From Ciceribacter sp. T2.26MG-112.2 (GTDB taxonomy: Bacteria; Pseudomonadota; Alphaproteobacteria; Rhizobiales; Rhizobiaceae), in contig NZ_UEYQ01000005.1 of NCBI RefSeq assembly GCF_900492205.1, forward strand, positions 186,001 to 250,000: a stretch of DNA of 64,000 nt, written 5' to 3'. Below are positions 11,325 to 22,698 of the stretch, piece by piece; position 1 is the first letter of the stretch; the number at the start of each line of letters is the position of its first letter. The notes under the pieces were generated by a model. It did no database searches, was not told the DNA's origin, and was given only the letters and a program-made list of their open reading frames with translations. Both the position numbers and the translations under genes were made by a program.

Positions 11325-12614
11325 TTAGCGCTGCGAGACCGGAACGTATTCGCGCTGCGGAGCGCCGGTGTAGAGCTGGCGCGGGCGGCCGATGCGCTGC
11401 TGCGGGTCCTCGATCATTTCGTTCCACTGGGCGATCCAGCCGACGGTGCGGGCGAGCGCGAAAAGAACGGTGAACATGGTCGTGGGGAAGCCGAGCGCAC
11501 GCAAGGTGATACCCGAATAGAAGTCGACGTTCGGGTAGAGCTTCTTTTCCTTGAAGTAGGGGTCGTTGAGCGCGATCTTCTCGAGCTCGAGCGCCACCTG
11601 CATCAGCGGATCGTCCGAATGGCCGGTGGCTTCCAGCACTTCGTACATGGTCTTCTGCATGATCTTGGCGCGCGGGTCGTAGTTCTTGTAGACGCGGTGG
11701 CCAAAGCCCATCAGGCGGAAGGGGTCGTTCTTGTCCTTGGCGCGGGCGATGTATTCCGGAATACGATCGACGGTGCCGATCTCCTGCAGCATGTTGAGGG
11801 CCGCCTCGTTGGCGCCGCCATGGGCCGGGCCCCAGAGGCAGGCGATACCGGCCGCGATGCAGGCGAACGGGTTGGCGCCCGACGAACCGGCGAGACGCAC
11901 GGTCGAGGTCGAGGCGTTCTGTTCATGGTCGGCATGCAGGATGAAGATGCGGTCCATGGCGCGGGCGAGAACCGGGTTCACCTTGTATTCGTCGCAGGGA
12001 ACCGCGAAGCACATGCGCAGGAAGTTCGCGGCGTAGTCGAGATCGTTCTTCGGGTAAACGAAGGGCTGGCCGATATGGTACTTGTAGGCCATGGCGGCGA
12101 TCGTCGGCATCTTGGCGATCATCCGCAGCGAGGCGACCATGCGCTGGTGCGGATCGGTGATGTCGGTCGAGTCGTGGTAGAAGGCCGAGAGCGCGCCGAC
12201 GGTGCCGACCATGACGGCCATCGGATGAGCGTCGCGGCGGAAGCCGGTGAAGAACTTGCTCATCTGCTCATGCACCATGGTGTGGTGCGTGACGCGATAG
12301 TCGAAATCCTTCTTCTGGGCAGCCGTCGGCAGTTCGCCGTAGAGCAGCAGGTAGCAGACTTCGAGGAAGTCGCCCTTCTCGGCGAGTTGCTCGATCGGGT
12401 AACCGCGGTGCAGCAGAACGCCTTCGTCGCCGTCGATATAGGTGATCTTGGATTCGCAGGACGCCGTGGAGGTGAAGCCCGGGTCATAGGTAAATGCGCC
12501 GGTGTGTTTGTAGAGGGTGCCGATGTCGATGACCTCCGGGCCGATCGTGCCGGCCTTGACAGTCAATTCGACCGTCTTTTCCCCGAGATTCAAAGAAGCG
12601 CTTTTGTCCGTCAT
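11325..12614 (-). CDS. gltA: Citrate synthase (type II, hexameric class)
   Basis: Condenses acetyl-CoA and oxaloacetate at entry to the TCA cycle. The 429-aa length is that of the NADH-sensitive Gram-negative class. Catalytic residues are visible: His in [11 protein letters not shown], His in [14 protein letters not shown] and Asp in NVDFYSG. The N-terminal beta domain (about residues 8-55) ends with [16 protein letters not shown]. An AT-rich stretch at 12680-12785 upstream probably holds its promoter; TATAAT reads on the minus strand at 12747-12742. In rhizobia I recall gltX next to gltA; here no gltX is present. Confidence 0.97.
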   Translation of the reverse strand: MTDKSASLNLGEKTVELTVKAGTIGPEVIDIGTLYKHTGAFTYDPGFTSTASCESKITYIDGDEGVLLHRGYPIEQLAEKGDFLEVCYLLLYGELPTAAQKKDFDYRVTHHTMVHEQMSKFFTGFRRDAHPMAVMVGTVGALSAFYHDSTDITDPHQRMVASLRMIAKMPTIAAMAYKYHIGQPFVYPKNDLDYAANFLRMCFAVPCDEYKVNPVLARAMDRIFILHADHEQNASTSTVRLAGSSGANPFACIAAGIACLWGPAHGGANEAALNMLQEIGTVDRIPEYIARAKDKNDPFRLMGFGHRVYKNYDPRAKIMQKTMYEVLEATGHSDDPLMQVALELEKIALNDPYFKEKKLYPNVDFYSGITLRALGFPTTMFTVLFALARTVGWIAQWNEMIEDPQQRIGRPRQLYTGAPQREYVPVSQR

Positions 12615-12895
12615 GCTAATCCTCCGGAATTGGCGGTTAGGCGTCCGAAAGGGCGCCTGGGGTTAAGCGTAGGGATGTAGCTATATGATACGGACGTTAA
12701 TGCCAAGCTAGCCAAAGGGCAAATTGTGCATTGCAAAAGCGATTATACTGTAAAATCAATTAACCTAAATCGATTGATGAATTTTGGCGGGAAACAGCTT
12801 TCCCGTGCACGCATTGCTTGCTAGCCTGCCGTGCAGGGTGTCGCCCCTTCACTTCGGCGGATGTGTCGCCGGAAGGGGCGGGCGGGGAGCGGGAC

Positions 12896-15469
12896 GTGGC
12901 GGTTGTCACCGATCGGGGAGCCGGCTTGAGCGAGGTTGGCGGCGCAGCGCCGCCGGCCCCGGTCGCGCGCGCGCCACCGGTACCGGCGGATCAAGGCCGG
13001 CACGGTACCGCTTCACCTATTCAGCGGATCCGTGAGAAGGTCGCTGACGGCGGAAGACGGTTCCTCGCCGCATTGTCGCTCGAGCAGGATCACGGCCACT
13101 TCTTCCACTCCGTTCCCGTCCTCCTGGGCGCGGGCGCGGTCTTATGGTTCGCCCTTGGGCGGCCTCCCTCGGCAGCGGCCCTGGTCACCTTGTCGGCCGT
13201 CTTCGCTGGCGCCGGTCGGTTCGCAGCCATCCGCGATCGCCCCGGTGCTCACCTGCTCGCCGCCGCCGCTCTGGTTTTTGCCGGCATGCTGCTGGCCGAC
13301 CTGGAGACGCGGCGGGCGGCGACGACGATCCTCGACAGCGGCGTAACGACGATCGTGACCGGGGTGGTCGAGCGGCGTGAGGCGGGCCCGCGGGGGGAGT
13401 GGCGCTATCTGGTGCGCGTGACATCCACCGCAGAACCACGGCTGAAGCGTCCGCCCGAGCGGGTCTCGCTCCTGGCGCGAGGCAGCCAGAAGGCGGCTGG
13501 TCTCGGAGAAATGCTGACCGGGCGGGCTCGCCTGTCTCCGCCCTCAGGGCCGGCGCTGCCGGGGCTCAACGATTTTGCCTTCTCGAGCTATTTTAGCGGT
13601 ATCGGCGCAGTTGGGTTCTTTCTCGGCGCGCCACGCCTTCAGGGCGGGGAGAAGGCGGACGACAGCGAGACCGGCTGGGCGGCCGGTGAACGCGTGCTCT
13701 TTTCGCTGCGCGACGGAATATCGACCCGCATCCGTGACGTGATCGGCGGCGATCCCGGCGCCTTTGCCGCCTCGATCGTCACCGGGGAACGGCGCGCCAT
13801 GTCGCGGGAGGCCACCGAGGCGCTTCGTCTTTCGGGGCTCGCCCATATCACCGCCATTTCGGGACTCAACATGGCGCTGGCCTCGGGGATATTCTTCGTC
13901 GGCCTGCGCATGGCGCTCAGCCTGCTGCCGGGTCTCGCCCAGGCCATTGCGATCAAGAAGATCGCGGCGGGCGGGGCGCTTGTCGCGGCCTTCGCCTATC
14001 TCCTCATTTCCGGCTATCAGGTGTCCGCCGTGCGCGCCTTCCTGATGACCGCGATCATGCTGATCGCGGTCTTGTTCGACCGGCCGGCGATCAGCCTGCG
14101 CAACCTGTCGCTCGCGGCGATCGTCATCATTACGCTGACACCCTCGGCGGTGATGGGGCCGAGCTTTCAGATGTCGTTTGCCGCGACCGCGGCCCTGATC
14201 GCCGGATATGCGGCATGGCGCCGCCGGCCGCGCCGGAGCGGGCTCAGGCTCTCTTTCCCTGGAGCCAGGCTGCTGGGCGAGGGCGGCAAGCTGATCGGCG
14301 GCACATTCCTCACCTCCCTCATCGGCGGCCTGTCGACGGCCATTTTTGCCATCGCCCATTTCCACCGCATGGCGCCGCACGGTCTTGAGGCCAATCTCGC
14401 GGCGATGCCGATCATCTCGATGATGGTCATGCCGGCCGGCCTGATCGCCATGCTGCTGATGCCCTTCGGCCTCGATCAGCCGTTCCTGGCGATCATGGGC
14501 CTGGGCCTGGAATGGGTGCTGGTGATCGCGCACGCGGTGGCCGGCTGGGACGAGCCGATCGGCTTTGCCCGGATGCCCCTCTGGTTCCTGCCGACGGCAT
14601 CGCTTGGCCTGCTGCTCCTGACGCTGCTGCGAACCGGGCTGCGACATGCCGGCAGTGCCGTGCTGGCAGTCGTCTTGGCGATTCTCGTCCTGCGCCCCGT
14701 AACGCCGGCTCCCGACATCCTGGTTTCGGAAGACGGCCGGCTGGTCGGTTTGCCGGGGCCGCCGGAAAGCGTCGCAACCAATCGCGCTCGACCGCCGCGT
14801 TTCATCTTCGACCAGTGGCAGGCGGCCCTCAGGCTCAAGACCCATGTCGGACCACAGGACGTGCAGGCGGCGGCGACCGGGCCGCCCCGAAAGACACCGC
14901 CGCCATCGACGGCCTTGGTGCCCGCCGGTGCGGCGTCGCCCGGCGAGCCTCGCGAGACGTCCAGGATAGCGCAGAGGCGACAATGGTCGGAACAGGAGAT
15001 CCAGGCGGCCCGCGCGCTCATGCGCGAGGCCGTCAAGGCTAGCGGGCCGGGACGATTTCAGTGCGCGTCAAAACTGTGGTGCGTGGCGCAGGTCCGCGAC
15101 GGGTGGACCATCGCCACGGTGGACGAGCCCGCCTTGGTCGGCGGTGCCTGCGACGTGGCCGACATCGTCATATCGGCGCGGCGGGTGGGTTTTTCGGCCT
15201 GCCGCTCGGGCGCCCGCCTTTTGACCGCCGAAACACTGCGTCGCAGCGGCGCCGTCGAAATCCGTCTCGGCCGACAGGGTGCCGGCGAAATGGCGCTGGC
15301 CACATCCTTCGAGGGCCCGGCGCGGGCCTGGTCGATCCACCGCCGCTATGACTGGCGCAGCGACAGTTTCCTCAGCGAAACCGCGCCGGAAACCGCAGGT
15401 CCGGCGGTCTTCGAGCCGACGGTTCCCGACAGGGCGGATATCGAGCCGATCAGTGATAGCGGCGGATGA
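12896..15469 (+). CDS. comEC: ComEC/Rec2-family DNA internalisation channel protein with degenerate C-terminal domain
   Basis: A multi-pass membrane protein of about 857 aa. It has an N-terminal DUF4131-like region with paired hydrophobic segments, then the ComEC competence domain with its hallmark segment [20 protein letters not shown] and many TM helices to about residue 610. In competent bacteria ComEC passes single-stranded DNA through the inner membrane. The tail is where a metallo-beta-lactamase-like nuclease domain normally sits, but no HxHxDH motif is seen. I chose the GTG at 12896 because GGGGAG lies 6 nt upstream; the frame extends to a TTG at 12818. Its last 20 bp overlap the end of lexA. 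Confidence 0.88.
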   Translation: MAVVTDRGAGLSEVGGAAPPAPVARAPPVPADQGRHGTASPIQRIREKVADGGRRFLAALSLEQDHGHFFHSVPVLLGAGAVLWFALGRPPSAAALVTLSAVFAGAGRFAAIRDRPGAHLLAAAALVFAGMLLADLETRRAATTILDSGVTTIVTGVVERREAGPRGEWRYLVRVTSTAEPRLKRPPERVSLLARGSQKAAGLGEMLTGRARLSPPSGPALPGLNDFAFSSYFSGIGAVGFFLGAPRLQGGEKADDSETGWAAGERVLFSLRDGISTRIRDVIGGDPGAFAASIVTGERRAMSREATEALRLSGLAHITAISGLNMALASGIFFVGLRMALSLLPGLAQAIAIKKIAAGGALVAAFAYLLISGYQVSAVRAFLMTAIMLIAVLFDRPAISLRNLSLAAIVIITLTPSAVMGPSFQMSFAATAALIAGYAAWRRRPRRSGLRLSFPGARLLGEGGKLIGGTFLTSLIGGLSTAIFAIAHFHRMAPHGLEANLAAMPIISMMVMPAGLIAMLLMPFGLDQPFLAIMGLGLEWVLVIAHAVAGWDEPIGFARMPLWFLPTASLGLLLLTLLRTGLRHAGSAVLAVVLAILVLRPVTPAPDILVSEDGRLVGLPGPPESVATNRARPPRFIFDQWQAALRLKTHVGPQDVQAAATGPPRKTPPPSTALVPAGAASPGEPRETSRIAQRRQWSEQEIQAARALMREAVKASGPGRFQCASKLWCVAQVRDGWTIATVDEPALVGGACDVADIVISARRVGFSACRSGARLLTAETLRRSGAVEIRLGRQGAGEMALATSFEGPARAWSIHRRYDWRSDSFLSETAPETAGPAVFEPTVPDRADIEPISDSGG

Positions 15470-16157
15470 GGCCGACCAGCTTGCCCTGAATCTTGACCCG
15501 GTCCGGGCCAAAGATGCGGGTTTCGTAGGCCGGGTTCGCGGCTTCCAGCGCAATCGATGCGCCGCGGCGGCGGAAGCGCTTGAGCGTAGCCTCCTCGTCG
15601 TCGACCAGGGCGACGATGATATCGCCGGGATTGGCGTTGGAGGCGTTGCGGATGATGACCGTGTCGCCGTCCAGGATACCGGCCTCGATCATCGAATCGC
15701 CCTTGACTTCGAGCGCGTAATGCTCGCCGGACCCCAGCATTTCGGCCGGAACGGTGATGTCGTGGGTGTTGTTCTGGATCGCCGAAATCGGCACGCCCGC
15801 CGCGATGCGCCCCATGACGGGAACACTGACCGAATTCGAGGCCTCCTCGACGGCTTTTGGTGCAACGGCCGGCGACTTGCCGAGGCTGCCTTCGATGACA
15901 CTCGGCGAAAAGCCGCGGCGCGGCTGCAAGCTGGACGTATAGGCCTCCGGGAGCTTGATCACTTCGAGCGCCCGGGCCCGGTTCGGCAGGCGCCGGATGA
16001 AGCCCCGTTCTTCGAGCGCAGTGATCAGTCGGTGGATGCCCGACTTGGAGGCGAGGTCGAGCGCATCCTTCATTTCGTCGAAGGAGGGCGGGACGCCCGA
16101 TTCCTTCATCCGCTCGTGGATGAACAGAAGCAGTTCCTGTTGCTTGCGCGTCAGCAT
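15450..16157 (-). CDS. lexA: LexA SOS repressor
   Basis: Represses DNA-damage genes and inactivates itself when RecA filaments form. The 235-aa protein has an N-terminal winged helix ([17 protein letters not shown] through about residue 65), an Ala120-Gly121 cleavage site in GRIAAGVP, and the Ser155 (KGDSM) / Lys193 (TLKRF) catalytic dyad. The reading frame stays open far upstream, but the ATG at 16157 gives the conserved N-terminus and lies just downstream of an SOS box. Its end overlaps comEC convergently by 20 bp. Confidence 0.97.
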   Translation of the reverse strand: MLTRKQQELLLFIHERMKESGVPPSFDEMKDALDLASKSGIHRLITALEERGFIRRLPNRARALEVIKLPEAYTSSLQPRRGFSPSVIEGSLGKSPAVAPKAVEEASNSVSVPVMGRIAAGVPISAIQNNTHDITVPAEMLGSGEHYALEVKGDSMIEAGILDGDTVIIRNASNANPGDIIVALVDDEEATLKRFRRRGASIALEAANPAYETRIFGPDRVKIQGKLVGLIRRYH

Positions 16158-16188
16158 GTTGCGGTGCCTCAATTGGTGAAACAAATAC

Positions 16189-16219
16189 GGAACATACACT
16201 ATATGTTCCATTTGTGTTC
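16189..16219 (-). promoter_or_regulatory. LexA operator (SOS box) of lexA with overlapping palindrome
   Basis: GTTC-N7-GTTC occurs exactly at 16205-16219 (GAAC-N7-GAAC read toward lexA), the direct-repeat SOS box known from alphaproteobacteria, 47 bp before the lexA ATG. A perfect inverted repeat GGAACAT (16189-16195) / ATGTTCC (16203-16209) overlaps it, and TATAGT within its spacer on the minus strand could be the -10 element. Autoregulation of lexA is expected. Confidence 0.88.
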
Positions 16220-16406
16220 CGCAAGTGCCTAAGATTCCGTGAAGTGTGCGATGCGAAACGAGATTCTTCCGAAATGCCATGTCCGGGGCAAAGCCATTGC
16301 ACCGGCATGATCTATGACGAAGATCCGGGCAGGCCGGCCAGCTTGCCAAGACGGACCAAATGGCGCAAACCTCCGCCGCATCACGCCCGCCGACCAGAGG
16401 TGCAGA

Positions 16407-17300
16407 ATGTCCGCGCTCAACGTACCACGGGGTCTCGACCACCTCGTCCTTCCCGTCCAGTCGCTCGAGGCGGCGCGAGAGCGCCTGACGACACTGGGTT
16501 TCACCGTCGCGCCCGATGCGCGACATCCATTCGGGACGGAGAATGCCTGCGTGTTCTTCGCCGACGACACCTATCTGGAGCCGCTGGCGATCGCCAGCCG
16601 CGAAGATTGCGAGGCGGCAGCCAAAACCGGCAATGTTTTCCTCGCGCGCGACCAGGCGTTCCGCTTCCGCAACGGCCCGGAAGGTCTGTCGGCGATTGTC
16701 GTCAAGACCGACGATGCCGAGGCCGACCACCGGCGGTTCCTTGGGGAGGGATGTTCCGCCGGTCCGTTGCTGCATTTCGAACGCATGTTCAAGATGGCGG
16801 ACGGATCGGAGGTCCTGGGCGGCTTCAAGCTGGCCTTTGCCGCCGACCTGCGCGCGCCGGATTTCTTCCTGTTTGCCTGCGAGCGTGTCAATCCGCTGCC
16901 GGCCGATCGTGGCGCGATGGCGCGACACGCAAACGGCGCGCTCGGCCTGTCGACCGTCGTGCTCGGCGAGGACAATCCGAGCGATTTCCAGTACCTGCTG
17001 GAGGAAGTTTTCGAACAACGTGCGGTCGAGGCCCATTCCTTCGGCCTTTCGCTGCAATCAGCCAATGTCACTGTCGAGGTCCTGACACCGGCCGGGCTGT
17101 CCGGTTATTTCGGGCTTGATACCGAAGATTGCGGACGCGGGCTCAAGGGGCGGCTGATCGTCATCAAGGTTGCCGATATCGGCGTGACAGAACAGCTGCT
17201 CGCTGCTAAGGGCATCGTATTCAGCCGCCGCGGCGCGCGCCTGGTTGTTCCGCATGAGGTCGGGCAGGGCGTGCCCTTTGTATTCGAGGAAGTTCGATGA
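16407..17300 (+). CDS. VOC (glyoxalase/bleomycin-resistance fold) family protein
   Basis: A 297-aa protein of the glyoxalase-like group. The first module begins with [18 protein letters not shown] and the expected metal His in LDHLVLPV, followed by [27 protein letters not shown] and YLEPLAI. A second half-module ([17 protein letters not shown]) repeats the fold. The substrate is unknown. I chose the ATG at 16407 for its GAGG about 8 nt upstream and the conserved N-terminus, though the frame is open from 16314. Its TGA overlaps the kdsA start as ATGA, so the two genes are translationally coupled, which is curious for a lipopolysaccharide gene. Confidence 0.82.
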   Translation: MSALNVPRGLDHLVLPVQSLEAARERLTTLGFTVAPDARHPFGTENACVFFADDTYLEPLAIASREDCEAAAKTGNVFLARDQAFRFRNGPEGLSAIVVKTDDAEADHRRFLGEGCSAGPLLHFERMFKMADGSEVLGGFKLAFAADLRAPDFFLFACERVNPLPADRGAMARHANGALGLSTVVLGEDNPSDFQYLLEEVFEQRAVEAHSFGLSLQSANVTVEVLTPAGLSGYFGLDTEDCGRGLKGRLIVIKVADIGVTEQLLAAKGIVFSRRGARLVVPHEVGQGVPFVFEEVR

Positions 17301-18145
17301 GCAATCCGACAAATTCCGAAGTCGTCGTTGGCGAAGGAGCCGCCAAGGTCGTCTTCTCCAATTCCAAGCGCTTTTCGCTGATCGCCGGCCCGTGCCAGAT
17401 GGAAAGCCGCGACCATGCCTTCATGGTTGCGGGCAAGCTTTCGGAGATTTGCCGCGAATTGGGGCTCGGCCTCGTCTACAAGTCGTCCTACGACAAGGCG
17501 AACCGCACCTCGCTTTCGGCCGAGCGCGGCATCGGGCTTGAAAAGGCGATGGAGGTCTTTGCCGATCTCAAGAAGGAATACGGCTTCCCGGTCATCACCG
17601 ACGTGCACACCGAAGAGCACTGCCGCCTGGTCGCGCCGACCGTCGACGTCCTGCAGATCCCGGCCTTTTTGTGCCGGCAGACCGATCTTCTGGTGGCCGC
17701 GGCCCAGACCGGCCGCGTGATCAACGTCAAGAAGGGGCAGTTTCTCGCCCCCTGGGACATGAAGAACGTGCTGAACAAGATCAATGCCAGCGGCAACTCG
17801 AACGTGCTTTTGTGCGAGCGCGGCGCGTCCTTCGGCTACAACACGCTCGTGTCCGACATGCGTTCCCTGCCGATCATGGCGGAAACCGGCGCGCCGGTCA
17901 TCTTCGACGCCACCCATTCGGTGCAGCAGCCCGGCGGGCAGGGTGGATCGTCCGGCGGCGAACGGAAATTCGTCGAAACTCTGGCTCGGGCGGCGGTGGC
18001 GGTCGGGGTTGCCGGCGTGTTCATCGAGACCCACCAGGACCCGGACAACGCCCCTTGCGACGGCCCGAACATGATCGACCTCAAGGACCTGCCGCGCCTG
18101 CTGGAAAAGCTGCTAGCCTTCGACGCGATCGCCAAGGCTGCCTGA
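17297..18145 (+). CDS. kdsA: 3-deoxy-8-phosphooctulonate synthase (KDO-8-P synthase)
   Basis: Condenses arabinose-5-phosphate with phosphoenolpyruvate to KDO-8-phosphate for the lipopolysaccharide inner core. The 282-aa TIM barrel shows GPCQMESRDHA, KSSYDKANRTS, TDVHTEEHC, LCRQTDLL, CERGASFGYNTLVSDM, FDATHSVQQPGG and ETHQDPDNAPCDGPNM in order. It overlaps the VOC gene by 4 bp and precedes eno after a 176-bp gap with a hairpin. Confidence 0.97.
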   Translation: MSNPTNSEVVVGEGAAKVVFSNSKRFSLIAGPCQMESRDHAFMVAGKLSEICRELGLGLVYKSSYDKANRTSLSAERGIGLEKAMEVFADLKKEYGFPVITDVHTEEHCRLVAPTVDVLQIPAFLCRQTDLLVAAAQTGRVINVKKGQFLAPWDMKNVLNKINASGNSNVLLCERGASFGYNTLVSDMRSLPIMAETGAPVIFDATHSVQQPGGQGGSSGGERKFVETLARAAVAVGVAGVFIETHQDPDNAPCDGPNMIDLKDLPRLLEKLLAFDAIAKAA

Positions 18146-18178
18146 CATCGATTGCAGCAAGCTGCGGATTTCACGGAC

Positions 18179-18196
18179 GCCGGCCCCAGGGCCGGC
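18179..18196 (+). terminator. Possible terminator hairpin after kdsA
   Basis: GCCGGCC (18179-18185) and GGCCGGC (18190-18196) form a 7-bp GC stem with a 4-nt loop 33 bp past kdsA. No T-run follows, so intrinsic termination is uncertain. Confidence 0.45.
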
Positions 18197-18279
18197 GCCT
18201 TGCGTTGGAGCGAGGGCCCGCTATCGCCTTTCGGCTTCTGTCATGTCGCTGCCATTGTATTTTCCGCATCATCGATTAA

Positions 18280-19596
<1,317 letters not shown>

Positions 19597-19619
19597 TCGC
19601 ATGAAGTCATGCTTGAGCG

Positions 19620-19650
19620 GCCGCGTCCTCACAAGGGGCGCGGCTTTTTC
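19620..19650 (+). terminator. Rho-independent terminator after eno
   Basis: The stem GCCGCG (19620-19625) / CGCGGC (19639-19644), extended inward by CC/GG after a mismatch, is followed by TTTTTC. Confidence 0.88.
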
Positions 19651-19736
19651 TTTGCTCCAGCCGTTACGGTCAACGATCGGTTAAGCTCTGGCCGATATTT
19701 TGAAATCATAGTTTTGCGTTTCAGGGCACGAGCGGC

Positions 19737-20057
19737 ATGTGGACCAGGCACCATAAGAAGAAAAAGATCGGTCGTCTCATCCTGCCCGCCGTCACCATCG
19801 CCTTTCTGTCCTATTTCGGCTATCATTCCATCCATGGCGACTATGGCTTGCGTGCCAGCCAGGAATTCGAACGGCAGCGGATGGTCCGCAGTGCCGAACT
19901 GGCCGAGCTGGTTGCCCATCGCCAGCAGTTGGAGCGGCAGGTGGAATTGCTCAGCGATGGCTCGCTCGAGAGAGACATGATGGATGAGAAGGCGCGATAT
20001 CAACTCAACATGTCGCGGCCGGACGAGATTGTCATTTTTGACGTCTACCTCGATTAA
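19737..20057 (+). CDS. FtsB/DivIC-family septum formation initiator
   Basis: A 106-aa bitopic protein with a basic cytoplasmic start (MWTRHHKKKKIGR), one transmembrane helix (about residues 13-30) and a predicted coiled coil (about 40-75, heptad-like RSAELAELVAHRQQLERQVELL). The end is the typical DMMDEKARYQLNMSRPDEIVIF. FtsB-type proteins join the division septum complex with FtsL and FtsQ. The position between eno and pdhA matches, as I recall, the usual alphaproteobacterial order, like ftsB beside eno in many proteobacteria. Confidence 0.88.
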   Translation: MWTRHHKKKKIGRLILPAVTIAFLSYFGYHSIHGDYGLRASQEFERQRMVRSAELAELVAHRQQLERQVELLSDGSLERDMMDEKARYQLNMSRPDEIVIFDVYLD

Positions 20058-20114
20058 CTGAAATCCAGTTAATTTAAAATTCCGTCGTTGATTCATAGGT
20101 TTAGGCGGAATGTG

Positions 20115-20132
20115 TGCCATGCATTTATGGCA
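20115..20132. promoter_or_regulatory. Inverted repeat upstream of pdhA, possible operator
   Basis: TGCCAT (20115-20120) and ATGGCA (20127-20132) form a perfect 6-bp dyad with a 6-nt spacer, 70-88 bp before the pdhA ATG, in a promoter-sized AT-rich gap (20058-20202). A regulator of the pyruvate dehydrogenase operon could bind it; the protein is not known. Confidence 0.4.
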
Positions 20133-20202
20133 TTGCCGAGCGGGCTGTTCTTGCCTATTCTACTGCCCAACAAAGACCCGAGATAAGCCCAGGGAGGGAT
20201 GA

Positions 20203-21249
20203 ATGGCGCCGCGAAAAGCCGCGACTGCTGCCGGTCGCAAGACCACTGCCAAACCAGCCAAGAAGGATTTCACCGAGGGGGCGATTGCCGAGTTCGATCG
20301 CGAAGCCGAGCTCAAGTCCTATCGCGAAATGCTGCTGATCCGGCGTTTCGAGGAGAAGGCCGGGCAGCTCTACGGCATGGGCTTCATCGGCGGCTTCTGT
20401 CACCTCTACATCGGCCAGGAAGCTGTGGTCGTCGGCATGCAGATGGCGCTGAAGGATGGCGACCAGGTCATTACCGGCTATCGTGACCACGGCCACATGC
20501 TGGCCTGCGGCATGAGTGCGCGCGGCGTGATGGCCGAGCTTACCGGGCGTCGTGGCGGCTTGTCCAAGGGCAAGGGCGGCTCGATGCACATGTTCTCCAA
20601 GGAGAAGAACTTCTACGGCGGCCACGGTATCGTCGGCGCCCAGGTCTCGCTCGGTACGGGTCTGGCTTTTGCCAATCGTTACCGTGACAACGGTCAGATC
20701 TCGGTTGCCTATTTCGGCGATGGTGCTGCCAACCAGGGCCAGGTCTACGAGAGCTTCAACATGGCCGAACTGTGGAAGCTGCCGGTCATCTACGTGATCG
20801 AGAACAACCGCTATGCCATGGGCACCGCGGTGTCGCGCGCCTCGGCGCAGACGAATTTCGCCCAGCGTGGCGTGGCCTTCAATATTCCGGGCCTGCAGGT
20901 CGACGGCATGGATGTGCGCGCGGTCAAGGCGGCCGCCGACCAGGCGGCTGAATACTGCCGCTCCGGCAAGGGTCCGGTCATCCTCGAAATGATGACCTAC
21001 CGCTATCGTGGTCACTCCATGTCCGACCCGGCCAAGTACCGTTCCAAGGATGAAGTGCAGAAGATGCGCTCCGAACACGACCCGATCGAGCAGGTGCGGG
21101 CGCGCCTGCTGGAAAAGGGCTGGGCGAGCGAAGAGGAGCTGAAGGCGATCGACAAGGACGTCCGCGATATCGTCGCCGACAGTGCCGATTTCGCCCAGGC
21201 CGATCCGGAGCCGGATGTATCCGAGCTCTACACCGACATTCTTCTGTAA
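20203..21249 (+). CDS. pdhA: Pyruvate dehydrogenase E1 component, alpha subunit
   Basis: With PdhB it decarboxylates pyruvate with thiamine diphosphate and passes the acetyl group to lipoyl groups of E2. The 348-aa protein begins with a Lys/Ala-rich stretch, then YREMLLIRRFEEKAGQLYGMG, GFCHLYIGQEAV, and the ThDP/Mg2+ motif GDGAANQGQVYESFNMA ending in ENNRYAMGT. The loop RYRGHSMSDPAKYR is the counterpart of the phosphorylation loop in mitochondria. GGGAGG precedes the ATG by 7 nt. First gene of pdhA-pdhB-pdhC (15-bp gaps). Confidence 0.97.
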   Translation: MAPRKAATAAGRKTTAKPAKKDFTEGAIAEFDREAELKSYREMLLIRRFEEKAGQLYGMGFIGGFCHLYIGQEAVVVGMQMALKDGDQVITGYRDHGHMLACGMSARGVMAELTGRRGGLSKGKGGSMHMFSKEKNFYGGHGIVGAQVSLGTGLAFANRYRDNGQISVAYFGDGAANQGQVYESFNMAELWKLPVIYVIENNRYAMGTAVSRASAQTNFAQRGVAFNIPGLQVDGMDVRAVKAAADQAAEYCRSGKGPVILEMMTYRYRGHSMSDPAKYRSKDEVQKMRSEHDPIEQVRARLLEKGWASEEELKAIDKDVRDIVADSADFAQADPEPDVSELYTDILL

Positions 21250-21264
21250 GCGGGGAGGGAACCC

Positions 21265-22683
21265 ATGCCGATCGAAATTTTGATGCCCGCCCTCTCTCCG
21301 ACGATGGAAGAAGGCACGCTCTCCAAATGGATCAAGAAGGAAGGCGACACCGTCAAGTCCGGCGACGTGATCGCCGAGATCGAGACGGACAAGGCGACCA
21401 TGGAAGTGGAAGCCGTCGATGAAGGCGTGCTCGGCAAGTTGCTGATTGCCGCCGGCACCGAGAACGTCAAGGTCAACACGCCGATCGCCGTGCTGCTGCA
21501 GGATGGCGAGAGCGCTTCCGACTTCGGGACCGCAAAGCCGGCCGAGCCGGCCAAGGCCGATGCCGATACCCCGGCTGCCACCGCTGGTGCTGCCGGCGGC
21601 AAGGCCCGCGAAGCCAAGGACGAACTTCCGAGTGGCGCCAAGGCGCCGGCCGCACCCAAGGTCGAAGCCGCCGCCGACCCGGACATTCCGGCCGGCACGG
21701 CAATGGTCACCATGACGGTGCGTGAAGCGCTGCGCGAGGCCATGGCCGAGGAAATGCGCGCCAATCCGGACGTCTTCATCATGGGTGAGGAAGTCGCCGA
21801 ATACCAGGGCGCCTACAAGATCACGCAAGGGCTGCTGCAGGAATTCGGCGCCAAGCGCGTCGTCGACACCCCGATCACCGAACACGGCTTTGCCGGCGTC
21901 GGCGTCGGTGCGGCCATGGCCGGCCTGCGTCCCATCGTCGAGTTCATGACCTTCAACTTCGCCATGCAGGCGATCGACCAGATCATCAATTCGGCTGCCA
22001 AGACCCTCTACATGTCGGGCGGTCAGATGGGCGCGCCAATCGTGTTCCGCGGCCCGAACGGGGCTGCTGCCCGCGTCGGCGCCCAGCACAGCCAGGATTA
22101 TGCCGCCTGGTACAGCCATATCCCCGGCCTCAAGGTCATCCAGCCCTATACGGCGGCCGACGCCAAGGGCCTTTTGAAGGCCGCGATCCGCGATCCGAAC
22201 CCGGTGATCTTCCTCGAGAACGAGATCCTCTACGGTCATTCGTTCGAAGTGCCGAAGATGGACGACTTCGTTCTGCCGATCGGCAAGGCGCGGATCCACA
22301 AGGTGGGCAAGGACGCCACCATCGTCTCCTTCGGCATCGGCATGACCTATGCGGTCAAGGCGGCCGAGGAACTGGCCAAGGACGGCATCGACGTCGAAAT
22401 CATCGACCTTCGCACCATCCGCCCGATGGACCTGCCGACCGTCATCGAATCGGTGAAGAAGACCGGCCGCCTGGTGACCGTCGAGGAGGGCTATCCGCAG
22501 TCATCCGTCGGCACGGAAATCGCCACCCGCGTGATGCAGCAGGCCTTCGACTATCTTGATGCGCCGATCCTGACGATCGCCGGCAAGGACGTTCCGATGC
22601 CTTACGCCGCCAATCTCGAAAAGCTCGCTCTGCCGAATGTCGGCGAAGTGGTCGAGGCGGTCAAAACCGTCTGCTACAAGTAA
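21265..22683 (+). CDS. pdhB: Pyruvate dehydrogenase E1 component, beta subunit, with N-terminal lipoyl domain
   Basis: The 472-aa protein is a fusion. Residues 1-80 are a complete lipoyl domain with the acceptor Lys43 in [11 protein letters not shown]. An Ala/Pro/Lys-rich linker follows (about 90-145), then the E1-beta transketolase-like domain from [17 protein letters not shown], with [12 protein letters not shown] and [16 protein letters not shown]. The lipoyl-bearing E1-beta is a known feature of several alphaproteobacteria. The lipoyl domain closely resembles that of PdhC next door, suggesting duplication. Start at 21265 follows GGGAGGGAA. Confidence 0.97.
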   Translation: MPIEILMPALSPTMEEGTLSKWIKKEGDTVKSGDVIAEIETDKATMEVEAVDEGVLGKLLIAAGTENVKVNTPIAVLLQDGESASDFGTAKPAEPAKADADTPAATAGAAGGKAREAKDELPSGAKAPAAPKVEAAADPDIPAGTAMVTMTVREALREAMAEEMRANPDVFIMGEEVAEYQGAYKITQGLLQEFGAKRVVDTPITEHGFAGVGVGAAMAGLRPIVEFMTFNFAMQAIDQIINSAAKTLYMSGGQMGAPIVFRGPNGAAARVGAQHSQDYAAWYSHIPGLKVIQPYTAADAKGLLKAAIRDPNPVIFLENEILYGHSFEVPKMDDFVLPIGKARIHKVGKDATIVSFGIGMTYAVKAAEELAKDGIDVEIIDLRTIRPMDLPTVIESVKKTGRLVTVEEGYPQSSVGTEIATRVMQQAFDYLDAPILTIAGKDVPMPYAANLEKLALPNVGEVVEAVKTVCYK

Positions 22684-22698
22684 CGGGAGGGTCAGCAT

